A stretch of 64,000 nt of DNA from Patulibacter sp. SYSU D01012. Its GTDB lineage: Bacteria > Actinomycetota > Thermoleophilia > Solirubrobacterales > Solirubrobacteraceae. The notes under the pieces are model-generated. The model was not told where the DNA came from. It did not search any database and was given only the letters and a program-made list of their open reading frames with translations. Positions 7,894-15,662 of the stretch are shown here, in pieces. The stretch lies in assembly GCF_017916475.1 (NCBI RefSeq), contig NZ_JAFMTB010000001.1:372001-436000 (forward strand), read 5' to 3'. The translations under genes were made by a program, and so were the position numbers. Position 1 is the stretch's first letter. Each line of letters starts with the position of its first letter.

Positions 7894-9073
7894 CCCCGTC
7901 CTGTCCCCCGAGGCCCGCGCGGACCTGGAGGCGCTCGACGCCGCCCTGGCCGGCGCGCCCGACGCGGACGCCGAGCTGACGGCGCTCGTCGCGGACGTCG
8001 CCGCCGCGCGCCCCGCGCCGGGCGACGACGCCCGCGTGCGGCTGCAGGCGCGGGCCGACGCGGCGAGCGCCGCGGCCGCCGGCACCGATGCGGCCCGCGC
8101 GCCTCGTCGCCCGCGGCGCGTCCCGGTGCGGCCCAGGCGGTCGCGCCGGCTGCTGGGCGCCTTGGCCGCCACGTGCGTCGTCGCGGGCGTGGCGGTGGCC
8201 GTGAGCGAGCAGGCGCGTGACGGGGCCGGGACGGGAGAGCTGCTCAGCATGCAGCAGGAGCTGGCGCCCCCGGCCGGGCGGGCCGCGTCCGGTGGGGCCG
8301 ACGCCCCCTCGGCGGCCGACGACCGGGCCGCACCGGAGCGCACCGCCCCGGGCGCTGGCCCCGGCGCGTCCGGCCCCGCGTCCGCGGATCGCCGCGTCCG
8401 CCGGGCCGTCGACCAGACGGTCCGCGTGGCCGACGACGGCGTCGCGGCCGCCGCGGGGCGCGCCGAGCAGGTCGTCACGGCGGCCGGCGGGCACGTGGCC
8501 CGCTCCGCCGTCCGCGAGCGCGGCAGCGACCCGGGGGCGGAGCTCGAGCTGGTCGTCCCCACCGCTCGGCTCGACGCGACCGTGGCGGCCCTCGGCCGGC
8601 TCGGCCGTCCCGTCGCCCTCGACCGGCAGGCGGACGACGTGACGGACGCGGCCGTCGCGCTGGAAGACCACCTGCGCGACGCCCGCGCGGAGCGCGCCGC
8701 CACCCGCCTGGCGCTCGCGCGGGCCACGGGCGACGAGCGCCGCGCCGCCCGCCGGCGCGAGCTGCGGATCCTCTCCTCGCGCGTCGCCCGCCTGGAGGGC
8801 CAGGTCCGGGCGATGCGGCGCAGCACGGACGAGGCGACGATCGCGCTGCGGCTCGTCACCGCCGACGCCGCGGTCGCCGCGCCCGTCGACGACGGCGCCT
8901 GGGGCCCGGGCGACGCGTGGCGCGACGCCTCCGGCGTGCTGCGCGTGGCGGCGGGCGTGGCCCTCCTGCTCGCCGTCGTCCTGCTCCCGGCGATGCTGCT
9001 CGCGGGCGGCGGCTGGGCGCTCCTGCGGAGTGGGCGGCGGGCCCGGGCGGCGCGACTGATCGACGGGGCCTGA
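7880..9073 (+). CDS. DUF4349 membrane protein, likely anti-sigma partner
   Basis: A 397-residue protein. The N-terminal 100 residues are cytoplasmic, with a basic patch (RRPRRVPVRPRRSRR) leading into a membrane segment at about 91-110. A Pro/Ala/Gly-rich linker follows. A DUF4349 domain then spans about 175-325: VRVADDGVAAAAGRAEQVV, AAGGHV, ELVVPTARLDATVAAL, then a long coiled coil with ELRILSSRVARLEGQVRAM and IALRLV. A second hydrophobic segment near 350-375 closes the protein. DUF4349 proteins are commonly encoded beside ECF sigma factors; the role as regulator is inferred from this. A perfect 38-base palindrome (9085-9122) ends the operon. Confidence 0.75.
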   Translation: MLRRDPVLSPEARADLEALDAALAGAPDADAELTALVADVAAARPAPGDDARVRLQARADAASAAAAGTDAARAPRRPRRVPVRPRRSRRLLGALAATCVVAGVAVAVSEQARDGAGTGELLSMQQELAPPAGRAASGGADAPSAADDRAAPERTAPGAGPGASGPASADRRVRRAVDQTVRVADDGVAAAAGRAEQVVTAAGGHVARSAVRERGSDPGAELELVVPTARLDATVAALGRLGRPVALDRQADDVTDAAVALEDHLRDARAERAATRLALARATGDERRAARRRELRILSSRVARLEGQVRAMRRSTDEATIALRLVTADAAVAAPVDDGAWGPGDAWRDASGVLRVAAGVALLLAVVLLPAMLLAGGGWALLRSGRRARAARLIDGA

Positions 9074-9084
9074 GGACCGACGGC

Positions 9085-9122
9085 GGCTTCGGGGACGGCC
9101 CGGCCGGGCCGTCCCCGAAGCC
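9085..9122. terminator. perfect 38-bp palindrome after the sigma/DUF4349 operon
   Basis: Two 19-base arms, fully complementary with no spacer, begin 11 bases after the DUF4349 stop codon. There is no T-run. At this GC content such hairpins are the common form of terminator, and it separates this operon from the Crp-family gene. Confidence 0.65.
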
Positions 9123-9212
9123 CGTTCCGGCGCCCGTCGGGGCCCCCGCCGGGCGCGGGGCGTCTACGTGCGAAACATCACGGTCGACCGGGCCGTGTGG
9201 TATTCCCCTGGG

Positions 9213-9926
9213 GTGGCTACGCCCGAGCAGCAGGTGAACGAGATCGACCCCACGCTCGAGCTGCTGGCCCGCGTGCCGGTGTTCGAGGCCCTGGCGCCCG
9301 AGGACCTCGCCCGGGTGGCGGAGGTCGCGGTGCCCCGCCGCTTCTCGCCGCAGCAGGTCATCTTCCGCGAGGGCGACCGCTCCGACACGTGCTACATCGT
9401 CAAGGAGGGGCACTGCCGCGCGGTGCGCCACCACGCCGACGGCCGCGCGATCACGCTGGCGCACTTCGGCGTCGGCGACATCTTCGGCGAGCTGGCGATG
9501 TTCGACACGGACCGCCGCTCCGCCACGGTCGAGGCCCTCGACCGCGTGCAGGCGCTGGCCATCCTGGCGGGCGACATGCGCCGCCTGATGCGCGAGCACC
9601 CGGACATCTCGGCGAAGCTCGTCGTCGCCCTGGGCCGCCGCCTGCGCGAGGCGAACGAGCGCCTCTCCCGCCAGTCGTTCCAGACGGTGCAGTCGCGCGT
9701 GGCCGGCGTCATGGCCCGGCTGGTCGAGCAGGCCCGCAACGAGGGCAACGACGAGCCCGAGGTCGAGATCCGCATCACGCAGGCGGACATCGCCCAGCTC
9801 GCGGGCAGCTCACGCGAGTCGGCCAGCCGGTTCCTCGCCGTGCTCGAGCGGGCCGGGGTGCTGAAGCAGGGGCGCGGGCGGATCCTCGTGCTCGATCCCG
9901 CGGCGCTCGGCCGCTACGTGTACTGA
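9213..9926 (+). CDS. Crp/Fnr-family transcription regulator
   Basis: A 237-residue regulator. The cyclic-nucleotide-binding fold spans about 10-125, with LARVPVFEALAPEDLARVA, FREGDRSDTCYIVKEG and FGELAMFDTDRRSATVEA. The last matches the phosphate-binding cassette with the RxA (here RRSA) motif, so cAMP or a similar ligand is plausible. A long dimer helix follows, then a winged helix with ITQADIAQLAGSSRESASRFLAVLE as the recognition unit. The open frame extends to 9168, but GTG 9213 gives the usual N-terminus and avoids 15 atypical residues. The stop overlaps the next start (TGATG at 9924-9928), so the Nudix gene is coupled to it. Confidence 0.85.
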   Translation: MATPEQQVNEIDPTLELLARVPVFEALAPEDLARVAEVAVPRRFSPQQVIFREGDRSDTCYIVKEGHCRAVRHHADGRAITLAHFGVGDIFGELAMFDTDRRSATVEALDRVQALAILAGDMRRLMREHPDISAKLVVALGRRLREANERLSRQSFQTVQSRVAGVMARLVEQARNEGNDEPEVEIRITQADIAQLAGSSRESASRFLAVLERAGVLKQGRGRILVLDPAALGRYVY

Positions 9927-10519
9927 TGGCCGGGCGACCGCCCCGGCGACGCCCCGGCCGCAGACGGCCGGCGGAGGCCGGGGACGAGCCCGCGAAGGAC
10001 GCCGGCGAGGCCCGTCCCGCCGGCGCGTCCGCCCGTTCCTCGCGCCGGCGCCGGCGCCGCGGGGGCCGCGGCAAGACGAAGGCGCAGGGCCGGGCCGTCG
10101 TCACCGAGCGCGAGTTCTCGTGCGGCGGCGTCGTCGTCCGCGACGGCGCGTGCCTGGTGATCAACCCCGTCCGCCCCGACGGGCGGACGATCGCGACGCT
10201 CCCGAAGGGCCATCCCGAGGAGGGCGAGGACCCGCCGACCGCCGCGGTGCGCGAGATCTGGGAGGAGACGTCGGTCACGGTCGACGTCTCGGCCCGGCTC
10301 GGCGACGTCGTGTACTGGTACCAGCGCGAGGGCAAGCGGATCCGCAAGACGGTCCGCATGTACCTGTGCTCGCACGTGGAGGGCGAGCCGATCGCCGACG
10401 GCTTCGAGGTCACCCGGGCGTTCTGGATGCCGCTCGAGGAGGCGCTGGAGTCCCTCGCGTTCCCCGGCGACCGTCGGATGGTCGCCGAGGCCATGGCCCG
10501 GACGCCCGACGGCCGTTAG
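9926..10519 (+). CDS. Nudix hydrolase with basic disordered N-terminus
   Basis: A 197-residue protein. Residues 1-55 are rich in Arg, Lys, Gly and Ala and are probably disordered and nucleic-acid binding. The Nudix fold follows, with the box GHPEEGEDPPTAAVREIWEE followed by TSV. This fits GX5EX7REUXEEXGU except that the last Gly is Ser. The family hydrolyses nucleoside diphosphates linked to other groups; the substrate cannot be told from sequence. The basic tail is more typical of actinobacterial Nudix proteins annotated as NTP or diadenosine polyphosphate hydrolases (general resemblance, not tested). It is coupled to the Crp-like gene by TGATG and followed 12 bases later by the ASCH gene. 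Confidence 0.85.
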   Translation: MAGRPPRRRPGRRRPAEAGDEPAKDAGEARPAGASARSSRRRRRRGGRGKTKAQGRAVVTEREFSCGGVVVRDGACLVINPVRPDGRTIATLPKGHPEEGEDPPTAAVREIWEETSVTVDVSARLGDVVYWYQREGKRIRKTVRMYLCSHVEGEPIADGFEVTRAFWMPLEEALESLAFPGDRRMVAEAMARTPDGR

Positions 10520-10522
10520 GGT
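10517..10522 (+). promoter_or_regulatory. -10 box (TAGGGT) for the ASCH gene
   Basis: TAGGGT, nine bases, then ATG 10532. It overlaps the stop codon of the Nudix gene. It could give the ASCH gene its own leaderless message. Confidence 0.4.
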
Positions 10523-10531
10523 TCGTCGCCG

Positions 10532-10930
10532 ATGCAGGTCCTGAACTTCTACTCGCGAATCTTTGCCGACCAGCTGAAGCGGGGCCGCAAGACCGCGACG
10601 ATCCGGCTGGGCGACAAGTCCCACAAGTACCGGAAGAACCAGGCGGTGCTCGTGACGATCGGGTACCAGTTCTCGCCGCGCGAGAAGATCTTCGACGCGG
10701 TGATCGACGCCGTCGAGGTCAAGCGCGTCCGCGACCTGTCGCCGCGCGACATCGAGCACGACAACCCGGAGTTCCGCCGGCACGACGAGCTCATCCACTT
10801 CCTCGAGCAGATCTACGGGCGCACGGTGACCGAGGACGACATCGTCACGGTCGTGCGGTTCAGCCAGATCATCACGAGTCCGCCGGGCTACGCCGACGCC
10901 CGCCTCGGCTTCGGCGGCGCCCAGAACTGA
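10532..10930 (+). CDS. ASCH/PUA-like domain protein
   Basis: A 132-residue single-domain protein. The N-terminal half, FYSRIFADQLKRGRKTATIR and LGDKSHKYRKNQ, matches the ASCH (PUA-like beta-barrel) pattern in which a conserved GxKTxTxR segment lines a nucleic-acid or nucleotide-binding cleft. The C-terminal half holds LSPRDIEHDNPEFRRHDELIHFLEQIYGR. Function is unknown; members are suggested to bind RNA. It lies 12 bases after the Nudix gene and may share its transcript, or use its own TAGGGT box. It ends one base before a very large inverted repeat (10931-11056). Confidence 0.7.
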   Translation: MQVLNFYSRIFADQLKRGRKTATIRLGDKSHKYRKNQAVLVTIGYQFSPREKIFDAVIDAVEVKRVRDLSPRDIEHDNPEFRRHDELIHFLEQIYGRTVTEDDIVTVVRFSQIITSPPGYADARLGFGGAQN

Positions 10931-11056
10931 CGACGTCTCGTCGGGGCACCACCCCGCGGCGCAGGGCAGCGTCCTCGGACGGGCCATGGACTCCGTCCGT
11001 GGCCCGTCCTGCGTCCTCCCCCTGCATCCACGGTCCGGCACCCCGACGAGACGTCG
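10931..11056. repeat. 126-bp nested inverted repeat between convergent genes
   Basis: The outer arms are a perfect 16-base inverted repeat (10931-10946 with 11041-11056, CGACGTCTCGTCGGGG and complement). The inner arms are 14 bases with one mismatch (10977-10990 with 10996-11009) around a 5-base loop. The DNA between is partly complementary too, so the whole block can fold as one long hairpin. It lies between the ASCH gene (+) and the Lrp gene (-) and probably ends both transcripts. It is far larger than a normal terminator. Confidence 0.75.
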
Positions 11057-11065
11057 GGCCGCCGG

Positions 11066-11506
11066 CTAGCGCGACTCGCCGGGGCCGACCAGGCGCGAGA
11101 GCACGATCTGCGAGCGGGTGCGGACGACCGCGCCGTCGCGCTGCAGGTCGCGGATCAGCCGCTCCAGGTCGCCGTTGCCGCGCGTCCGCACCCGCGCGAT
11201 CGCGTCGGCCTCGCCCGTGACGCTCCACGCCTCGACCACCTCGGGGCGACCGCGCAGCGACTCCGCCACCTCGTCGAGCTGCACCGCCGGGCCGTAGAAC
11301 AGCTCGACGAGCGCCTCGGTCTCGAAGCCCATCGCGCCGTGGTCGACGACCGCGGTCCAGCCCTGGATGACGCCCATCGAGCGCATCCGGTCGATGCGGC
11401 GCTTCGCCGACGGGGCGCTCATCGACACCCGGGCGGCGATGTCGTCGTACGTCCTGCGGGCATCCTCGAGGAGCAGCGCAAGGATCTGCCGATCGGTGTC
11501 GTCCAT
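11066..11506 (-). CDS. Lrp/AsnC-family regulator
   Basis: A 146-residue regulator. The N-terminal winged helix reads MDDTDRQILALLLEDARRTYDDIAARV with recognition helix SAPSAKRRIDRMRSMGVI. The C-terminal alpha-beta RAM domain, where amino acids bind and octamers form, runs from about 65 to 140 and includes GRPEVVEAWSVTGEADAIARV. It is divergent from the DUF6421-threonine aldolase operon, with only 75 bases between the starts. The palindrome TCGAATC-N7-GATTCGA (11511-11531) sits immediately before its own start, so it is a good candidate for autoregulation and control of the divergent operon. The ligand may be an amino acid linked to the aldolase (inference). Confidence 0.88.
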   Translation of the reverse strand: MDDTDRQILALLLEDARRTYDDIAARVSMSAPSAKRRIDRMRSMGVIQGWTAVVDHGAMGFETEALVELFYGPAVQLDEVAESLRGRPEVVEAWSVTGEADAIARVRTRGNGDLERLIRDLQRDGAVVRTRSQIVLSRLVGPGESR

Positions 11507-11510
11507 TCGT

Positions 11511-11531
11511 TCGAATCTTGCACGGATTCGA
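11511..11531. promoter_or_regulatory. candidate Lrp operator
   Basis: TCGAATC-N7-GATTCGA is a perfect 7-bp inverted repeat with a 7-base spacer. It is placed between the divergent Lrp gene and the DUF6421 gene. Size and position fit an Lrp/AsnC dimer site. Confidence 0.55.
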
Positions 11532-11566
11532 CACAGAACGCCATCGACATCTGTGACGACGGTCAA

Positions 11567-11572
11567 TACCGT
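11567..11572 (+). promoter_or_regulatory. -10 box (TACCGT) for the DUF6421 operon
   Basis: TACCGT, nine bases, then GTG 11582. It lies 36 bases downstream of the candidate Lrp palindrome, which would fall near the -35 to -60 region. Confidence 0.4.
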
Positions 11573-11581
11573 GTCCTCATC

Positions 11582-13708
11582 GTGCCTCGCCCCGAATTCC
11601 CTCCCGTGCCGTCTCGGCATCCCGTCGCCCGCGTGCTGTTCGACGAATCGCACGGCGAGGCGTGGTCGATCCGTCCCGAGGTCGCGCAGGCCATGCAGCC
11701 CTCGCACCCCGCGGACTCGTCCTACGCCCGCGCCGCCCAGCGGCTGCGGGCGTGGGACGTCGCCGTCGACGCGCACACCTCCGGCCCCCTCACGGCCGAC
11801 GTGCTCGTCGACGTCGACGTGCTCGTGCTCGCCCACCCGTCCGACCCCCGCTGGGAGAAGACGGTGCCCGGCGGCGAGCCGACCCTGACCCCCGAGGAGC
11901 TCTCCGCGGTCGACGCGTTCGTGCGTGCCGGCGGCGGCCTCGTCGTCCTCGGCGAGGAGGAGCAGGAGAAGTACGGCAACAACCTCAACGAGCTGCTCGC
12001 GCCCTACGGCGTCCGGATCAGCAACGAGGTCGTCCAGGACTACGAGCAGCACCGCGACGCGCCGCACTGGGTGCTCGCCGACCTGCCGCCGGCGCGCGTC
12101 GACGGCGTGGACGTGCTGGCGCGCGTCGACTCCGCCTGCTTCTACCGCGCCGCGACGCTCGAGCTGACGGGCGACGCCCGCGCCATCGCGTTCGCCAGCC
12201 CGACCTCGTCCGCGCCCGGCGCCCCGCTGGCCGCCGTCTCGCGCGTCGACCAGGGCCGCGTCGTGGCCCTCGCCGACTCCGACCTGTTCGGCGACGACTG
12301 CATCGACGCCGAGAGCCACGGCGCGCTCTGGCGCAACCTCGTGCTGTGGGCCGCCGGTGAGGGCTTCGCCGCCGAGCTCGAGATCGCCCCGTCGAGCGCG
12401 CACGAGGACCCCGCCTGGGGCGAGCTCGTGCAGGCCGTCGAGGCGCTGCGCACCGGCCAGAACGCCGACGGCTCCCTGGACGCCGAGGCGCTGTCGACCG
12501 ACCGCGCCGGCGAGCTCGTCGAGGCGATGGTCGGCGCGATCGGCCGCCTGGCCGCGCACCTGCCGCACCAGGCCGACTACCTGCGCGCCGTCGTCGCCGA
12601 CCTGCGCCGCTGGGCCGCCGAGGGCTTCGGCCGCCCCGACTTCGGCACGTCGCTCGACGTCTTCCGCCCCGACCTGGAGCGCCGCGACGGCGTCGAGCAC
12701 CTCGTCGTCTTCCCGATGTACAAGCAGAACGGCTCGCGCGACACCGCGTTCGAGGCGCTGCTCATCCGGGTCCCCTGGCCGGACTGGCTCGCCGCCCTGG
12801 AGCAGTCCCGCTACGACAACGCGCTGTTCGTCCCGGTGATGTTCACCGACTACACCTCGGGCTACGACTCCGAGTGCGCGGTGCTCTTCCCCGAGACGGT
12901 CTCCGTCGCCGAGAAGGCCGCCAACCACTTCGGCGCGATCTTCTGCGACCGCGAGGCCGAGCGCTTCCGCCGCACGGTGTCCGCCGCCGCGAGCACGCTG
13001 CGCCTGGACCTGCCGCCGGACGCCGCCGCGCTGCTGGCGTCGCAGACGCTGGCGCAGGACGCGTACCTGCTGTGGGACCTCATCCACGACCGGACGCACA
13101 GCCACGGCGACCTGCCGTTCGACCCCTTCATGATCCGCCAGCGCATGCCGTACTGGATGTACGCGCTGGAGGAGCTGCGCTGCGACCTGACCGCGTTCGG
13201 CGAGGCCGTGCGCCTGGAGCAGGAGGGCATGGCCGTCGCCCGCGACGCGCAGTACGCGATCCTCTTCGACCGCCTCTTCCGCTTCCCCATCACCGGCACC
13301 CGCAGCCGCAACTACGACGGCCTCGGCGGCCAGCTGCTCTTCGCGTACCTGCACAGCACGGGCCGCCTGCGCTGGACGGACAACCGCCTGTCCATCGACT
13401 GGGAGCACGTCGCCGACGGTGTCCTCGAACTGCGCACGCTGGTCGAGGACCTGTACCGCCGCGGCATCGACCGCACGAAGGTCGCGCACTGGCAGGCCGC
13501 GCACCAGCTCGTCGCCACCTACGTCCCGCCGGCGTCCAACTCCGTGTGGGCCGCCGAGACGATGGCCGAGGTCGACGACCCCCGCGTCCACGTCGACAAG
13601 GTGTTCGAGGACGAGTTCCCGCTGTCGATCTTCTACGCGTCGCTGCGCACGAAGCTGGCGGACGCCCTGCAGCGCCCGCCGCGCGCGACGGCCGCGGCCG
13701 CCGCATGA
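11582..13708 (+). CDS. DUF6421 protein fused to an N-terminal DUF4350/GATase1-like domain
   Basis: A 708-residue protein with two parts. Residues 1-265 look like a class I glutamine-amidotransferase-like Rossmann domain of the DUF4350 type: VARVLFDESHGEAW, ADVLVDVDVLVLAHPSDP, VDAFVRAGGGLVVLGEEE, YGNNLNELLAPYGVRI and a closing GRVVALADSDLFGDD. No catalytic Cys is seen at the elbow. Residues of about 275-700 match what I know as DUF6421, with HLVVFPMYKQNGSRD, YDNALFVPVMF, LIHDRTHSHGDLPFDPFMI, MYALEELRCDLTAF and RNYDGLGGQLLF. The HDRTH and EELRCD segments look like metal-site residues, but this is unproven. Known actinobacterial DUF6421 proteins are shorter, so the fusion is notable. The threonine aldolase gene overlaps its end (ATGA). 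Confidence 0.75.
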   Translation: MPRPEFPPVPSRHPVARVLFDESHGEAWSIRPEVAQAMQPSHPADSSYARAAQRLRAWDVAVDAHTSGPLTADVLVDVDVLVLAHPSDPRWEKTVPGGEPTLTPEELSAVDAFVRAGGGLVVLGEEEQEKYGNNLNELLAPYGVRISNEVVQDYEQHRDAPHWVLADLPPARVDGVDVLARVDSACFYRAATLELTGDARAIAFASPTSSAPGAPLAAVSRVDQGRVVALADSDLFGDDCIDAESHGALWRNLVLWAAGEGFAAELEIAPSSAHEDPAWGELVQAVEALRTGQNADGSLDAEALSTDRAGELVEAMVGAIGRLAAHLPHQADYLRAVVADLRRWAAEGFGRPDFGTSLDVFRPDLERRDGVEHLVVFPMYKQNGSRDTAFEALLIRVPWPDWLAALEQSRYDNALFVPVMFTDYTSGYDSECAVLFPETVSVAEKAANHFGAIFCDREAERFRRTVSAAASTLRLDLPPDAAALLASQTLAQDAYLLWDLIHDRTHSHGDLPFDPFMIRQRMPYWMYALEELRCDLTAFGEAVRLEQEGMAVARDAQYAILFDRLFRFPITGTRSRNYDGLGGQLLFAYLHSTGRLRWTDNRLSIDWEHVADGVLELRTLVEDLYRRGIDRTKVAHWQAAHQLVATYVPPASNSVWAAETMAEVDDPRVHVDKVFEDEFPLSIFYASLRTKLADALQRPPRATAAAAA

Positions 13709-14742
13709 AGGGGTTCGCCAGCGACAACTACGCGGGCGTCCACCCCGAGGTCCTGACGGCGATCGCGGAGGCCAACGACGGCCACGCGGTCTCCTACGGG
13801 GAGGATCCCTGGACCGCGCGCGCGGAGGAGCTCTTCCGCGCGCACTTCGGCGACGCCGCACGGTCGTGGCTCGTCTTCAACGGCACGGGCGCGAACGTCC
13901 TGGCGTACCGCGCGCTGTGCCGTCCGTGGCAGGCCGTGATCTGCTCCGACACCGCGCACGTCCACGTGGACGAGGCGGGGGCGCCGGAGCGGGTGGCCGG
14001 CACGAAGCTGCTGACGGTCGCCACGCCCGACGGCAAGCTGACGCCCGAGCTCGTCGACACGCAGCTGCAGCGGGTCGGCGACGAGCACGCGCCCCAGCCC
14101 GGGCTCGTCTCCGTCACCCAGAGCACCGAGCTGGGGACGCGCTACTCGGTCGACGAGCTGCGCGCCCTGGCCGACCACGCGCACGCCCACGGGCTGCTGC
14201 TGCACATCGACGGCTCGCGCCTGTCGAACGCCGCCGCCGGCCTGGACGTGCCGCTGCGCGCGATCTCGACCGACATCGGCGCGGACGCCCTGTCCTTCGG
14301 CGGCACGAAGAACGGCCTGCTCGGCGCGGAGGCCGTCGTCATGCTGCACGACGGCGTGGGCGACGGGATGGCGTACCTGCGCAAGCAGACGCTGCAGCTG
14401 GCGTCGAAGCAGCGCTTCGTCGCCGCGCAGATGATCGCGCTGCTCGAGGGCGACCTGTGGCGCTCGTCCGCCGCGCACGCCAACGCGATGGCCACGCGAC
14501 TGGCCGACGCGATGCGCGGCATCCCGGGCGTCGAGCTGACCCAGCGGGTCGAGGCGAACGCCGTCTTCGCCCTGGTGCCGCCCGGGGTCGCGGACGAGCT
14601 GCGCCGGGACTTCCGCTTCTACACCTGGGACGAGGCGACCGGCGAGGTGCGCTGGATGTGCTCGTTCGACACGACGGAGGACGAGGTCGACGCTTTCGCC
14701 GGCGCCGTCGAGCGCGCCTGCGGCGCGGCCGTCGGCGCCTGA
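13705..14742 (+). CDS. threonine aldolase family (beta-eliminating lyase) PLP enzyme
   Basis: A 345-residue fold-type I PLP enzyme, most like low-specificity L-threonine aldolases, which split threonine or other beta-hydroxy amino acids to glycine and an aldehyde. The N-terminal FASDNYAGVHPEVL, the HVHVDEAGAPE segment, HIDGSRLSNAA with PLP-binding Asp169, and SFGGTKNG with Lys202 as the Schiff-base residue are all present. The start codon overlaps the DUF6421 stop by four bases, so the two proteins are co-translated. It follows that the DUF6421 protein probably acts in the same amino-acid pathway, under the divergent Lrp regulator (inference). Confidence 0.85.
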   Translation: MKGFASDNYAGVHPEVLTAIAEANDGHAVSYGEDPWTARAEELFRAHFGDAARSWLVFNGTGANVLAYRALCRPWQAVICSDTAHVHVDEAGAPERVAGTKLLTVATPDGKLTPELVDTQLQRVGDEHAPQPGLVSVTQSTELGTRYSVDELRALADHAHAHGLLLHIDGSRLSNAAAGLDVPLRAISTDIGADALSFGGTKNGLLGAEAVVMLHDGVGDGMAYLRKQTLQLASKQRFVAAQMIALLEGDLWRSSAAHANAMATRLADAMRGIPGVELTQRVEANAVFALVPPGVADELRRDFRFYTWDEATGEVRWMCSFDTTEDEVDAFAGAVERACGAAVGA

Positions 14743-14802
14743 GCGGCGGGGACGCGTGCCGCGTGGGGCGTCCACGCCGCACGCGCCGGCGCGATCGGGC
14801 AG

Positions 14803-15106
14803 GACGTCCTCGGCTTCCTGTTCTTCGCCCTCGGCGTTCTGCTGCTCTCCCCGGTGGGCCCGCGAGGACGGGCGGCGACGGCCGCCGCGACGGCGAGGGA
14901 CGGTCTCGTTCGGTCCGGCGCCCCGTCTGCTCGGCGGGATGCTCATCGCGTTCGGCGCCGCCGTGGTTGTCCTCGACCTGACCTCGCCGTCGACCGGCGG
15001 GCGTCCCCGGCGTACCGGCCCAGGCGTGGTGCACGACGTGCTCTGCAACCAGAGCAGTCTGGACGTTGAAGAGGCGCTGGCCCTACTCTCCAAGAAGGGA
15101 CGATGA
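14803..15106 (+). pseudogene. degraded small two-helix membrane protein plus a short coupled tail
   Basis: In the aldolase's own frame, 14803 onward reads DVLGFLFFALGVLLLSPVG, a membrane helix with no start codon upstream. About 100 bases later a different frame gives LLGGMLIAFGAAVVVLDL, a second helix, and continues to DVLCNQSSLDVEEALALL and a stop that overlaps the next start (ATGA at 15103). The simplest reading is a small two-helix protein broken by a frameshift, then fused in frame to the end of a short ORF. I do not recognise the family. It marks the left edge of the accessory island. Confidence 0.4.
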
Positions 15107-15348
15107 ACGCGCGCATCCTGCATCACCACGAAGCACCGTTCGGCTGGTGGTTCAACTCGCCGGATCTACCGGGTCTGACCGGTGGTGGCGATGACTCCTT
15201 CGCGGCGGCCAAGGAGCGTGCCGAGGGCGCCGCGCGGTTTCACCTGGAGTGCGAGGCCGAGGAGCAGGACCGCCCGGCGCCGGACTTCGACGCGCTGACG
15301 TTCGAGCACTTCGTGCCGGCGTCTGAGGCTCCCGCCCTCGCTGCCTGA
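15103..15348 (+). CDS. HicB-like small protein (orphan antitoxin fold)
   Basis: An 81-residue protein whose first 50 residues, with WWFNSPDLPGLTGGGDD and SFAAAKERAEGAARFHLE, match the HicB fold: an RNase-H-like strand pair, the PDLPGL turn, and a following helix where each family member has EA-rich repeats. HicB proteins neutralise HicA mRNA interferases. No HicA-like double-stranded RNA-binding-type gene with the expected GSHH motif is seen on either side, so it is an orphan or a remnant. It lacks a clear C-terminal DNA-binding domain. Its ATG overlaps the stop of a short upstream ORF, and AAGGGACG provides a ribosome site. Confidence 0.6.
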   Translation: MNARILHHHEAPFGWWFNSPDLPGLTGGGDDSFAAAKERAEGAARFHLECEAEEQDRPAPDFDALTFEHFVPASEAPALAA

Positions 15349-15590
15349 CCCCGCAGCACGGAGCCGCTCGCCCCTGCCCGGGGGCCCCAGTGCTGCCCGC
15401 TGGGCCTGGCCGGTCGTGGGGCACTCCGCGGCGCTGGGCCGCCTGGACGCTCCCACCTTGAGCGGCTCGTCCCTGCTGGGCTGACCTGGGCGAGCGAGCG
15501 CCGCCACCCGTGCCGGCCACTCACGCTTCGCTGCAGGCGGCAGACGCCTCGAGCCCAGGTGCCGCACGTCGCGCGCCGGGCCCTGAACGA

Positions 15591-15623
15591 CCGGCGCCCT
15601 CGAGCGCGACCCGAGGGCGCCGG
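15591..15623. terminator. hairpin, 12-bp perfect stem, 9-base loop
   Basis: Arms 15591-15602 (CCGGCGCCCTCG) and 15612-15623. No T-run on either strand. It could end transcripts arriving from HicB (+) or from the secreted pair (-). Confidence 0.4.
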
Positions 15624-15637
15624 CCGGCGTGTGTCGC

Positions 15638-15662
15638 GGCCGCGACCGTCCCGATCGCGGCC
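15638..15662. terminator. hairpin, 8-bp perfect stem, 9-base loop
   Basis: Arms GGCCGCGA (15638-15645) and TCGCGGCC (15655-15662). The loop length is the same as that of the neighbouring hairpin 15 bases away. Confidence 0.35.

Noticed and set aside
11066-13861. A 931-codon open frame on the minus strand opposite the DUF6421 gene
   Set aside because: Only its last 146 codons (the Lrp gene) make sense. The rest mirrors the codon bias of the plus-strand gene and is rich in Arg, Gly and Val without domain pattern.
14756-15106. A single 116-residue protein from the open frame ending at 15106
   Set aside because: The first half is Ser/Arg/Pro-rich noise, whereas the neighbouring frame holds the better membrane helix; a frameshifted gene explains both halves.
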